27,657 nt of DNA. Source: a virus. The first letter of the stretch is position 1. Every line of letters starts with the position of its first letter. The translations under genes were made by a program, and so were the position numbers. Below the pieces are notes generated by a model. That model had not been told where the DNA came from. It was given only the letters and a program-made list of their open reading frames with translations, and made no database searches. This document shows positions 27,644 through 27,657 of this stretch, piece after piece. The stretch is taken from IMG/VR virus record IMGVR_UViG_2088090015_000031, positions 1,547 to 29,203 of that record. One strand, 5' to 3'.

Positions 27644-27657
27644 GTTAAAGGGGGTGT

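Overview
The window is a stretch of a tailed-phage genome (dsDNA; a podovirus-like virion is suggested by the large internal protein with a lytic transglycosylase head). I see no host housekeeping genes, integrase, insertion sequence or CRISPR array. Genes are packed with stop/start overlaps (ATGA, TAATG, TTGA, GTGA), Shine-Dalgarno sequences are strong, and sigma70-like promoters are visible. This points to a Gram-negative bacterial host, which I cannot name. The phage carries a B12-dependent (class II) ribonucleotide reductase, so its host probably makes or imports cobalamin.

Layout. (1) 1-4451, + strand: the end of a late structural operon, with a partial alanine-rich internal virion protein and then a 1166-aa internal virion protein with an N-terminal lytic transglycosylase domain. 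(2) 4492-4511: a bidirectional terminator where the two transcription units converge. (3) 4515-26658, - strand: one long early/middle array, read right to left. It starts with small proteins of unknown function (26.7-25.5 kb), then a DUF932 protein, an HTH regulator and a JAB-like metalloprotease. A palindrome-rich control region (23.2-23.4 kb) and more small genes follow. The replication block comes next: primase, DUF5758 protein, DnaB-like helicase, family A DNA polymerase in two pieces, SSB, 5'-3' exonuclease, PD-(D/E)XK nuclease and metallophosphoesterase. The array ends with NrdJ, MazG, an M15 endolysin, small genes and a CAU-anticodon tRNA. (4) 26.66-27.35 kb: a 690-bp divergent control region with a long hairpin, a minus-strand terminator and a strong rightward promoter. 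(5) 27347-27643, + strand: first gene of what is probably the late operon.

Most striking feature. The DNA polymerase gene is cut in two just before palm motif A by 2668 bp holding eight complete same-strand genes. The two break points share the hexamer TTTGAG in the same codon phase. Removing the DNA between the two copies would rebuild one polymerase with the family-typical join between the NLQN region and motif A. The proofreading exonuclease and thumb are on one product; motifs A, B and C are on the other. The largest inserted gene (386 aa) is much richer in G+C than its neighbours, which suggests stepwise gain.

How the genes work together. Primase, helicase, two-part polymerase, SSB and exonuclease form a T7-like replisome without a visible RNA polymerase gene. 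NrdJ, MazG and the dATP/dGTP diphosphohydrolase-like protein adjust the nucleotide pool. Endolysin and transglycosylase act on peptidoglycan at exit and entry. Regulation appears to use host sigma70-type promoters overlapped by dyads. One of these lies directly upstream of the HTH gene and is a likely autoregulatory operator.
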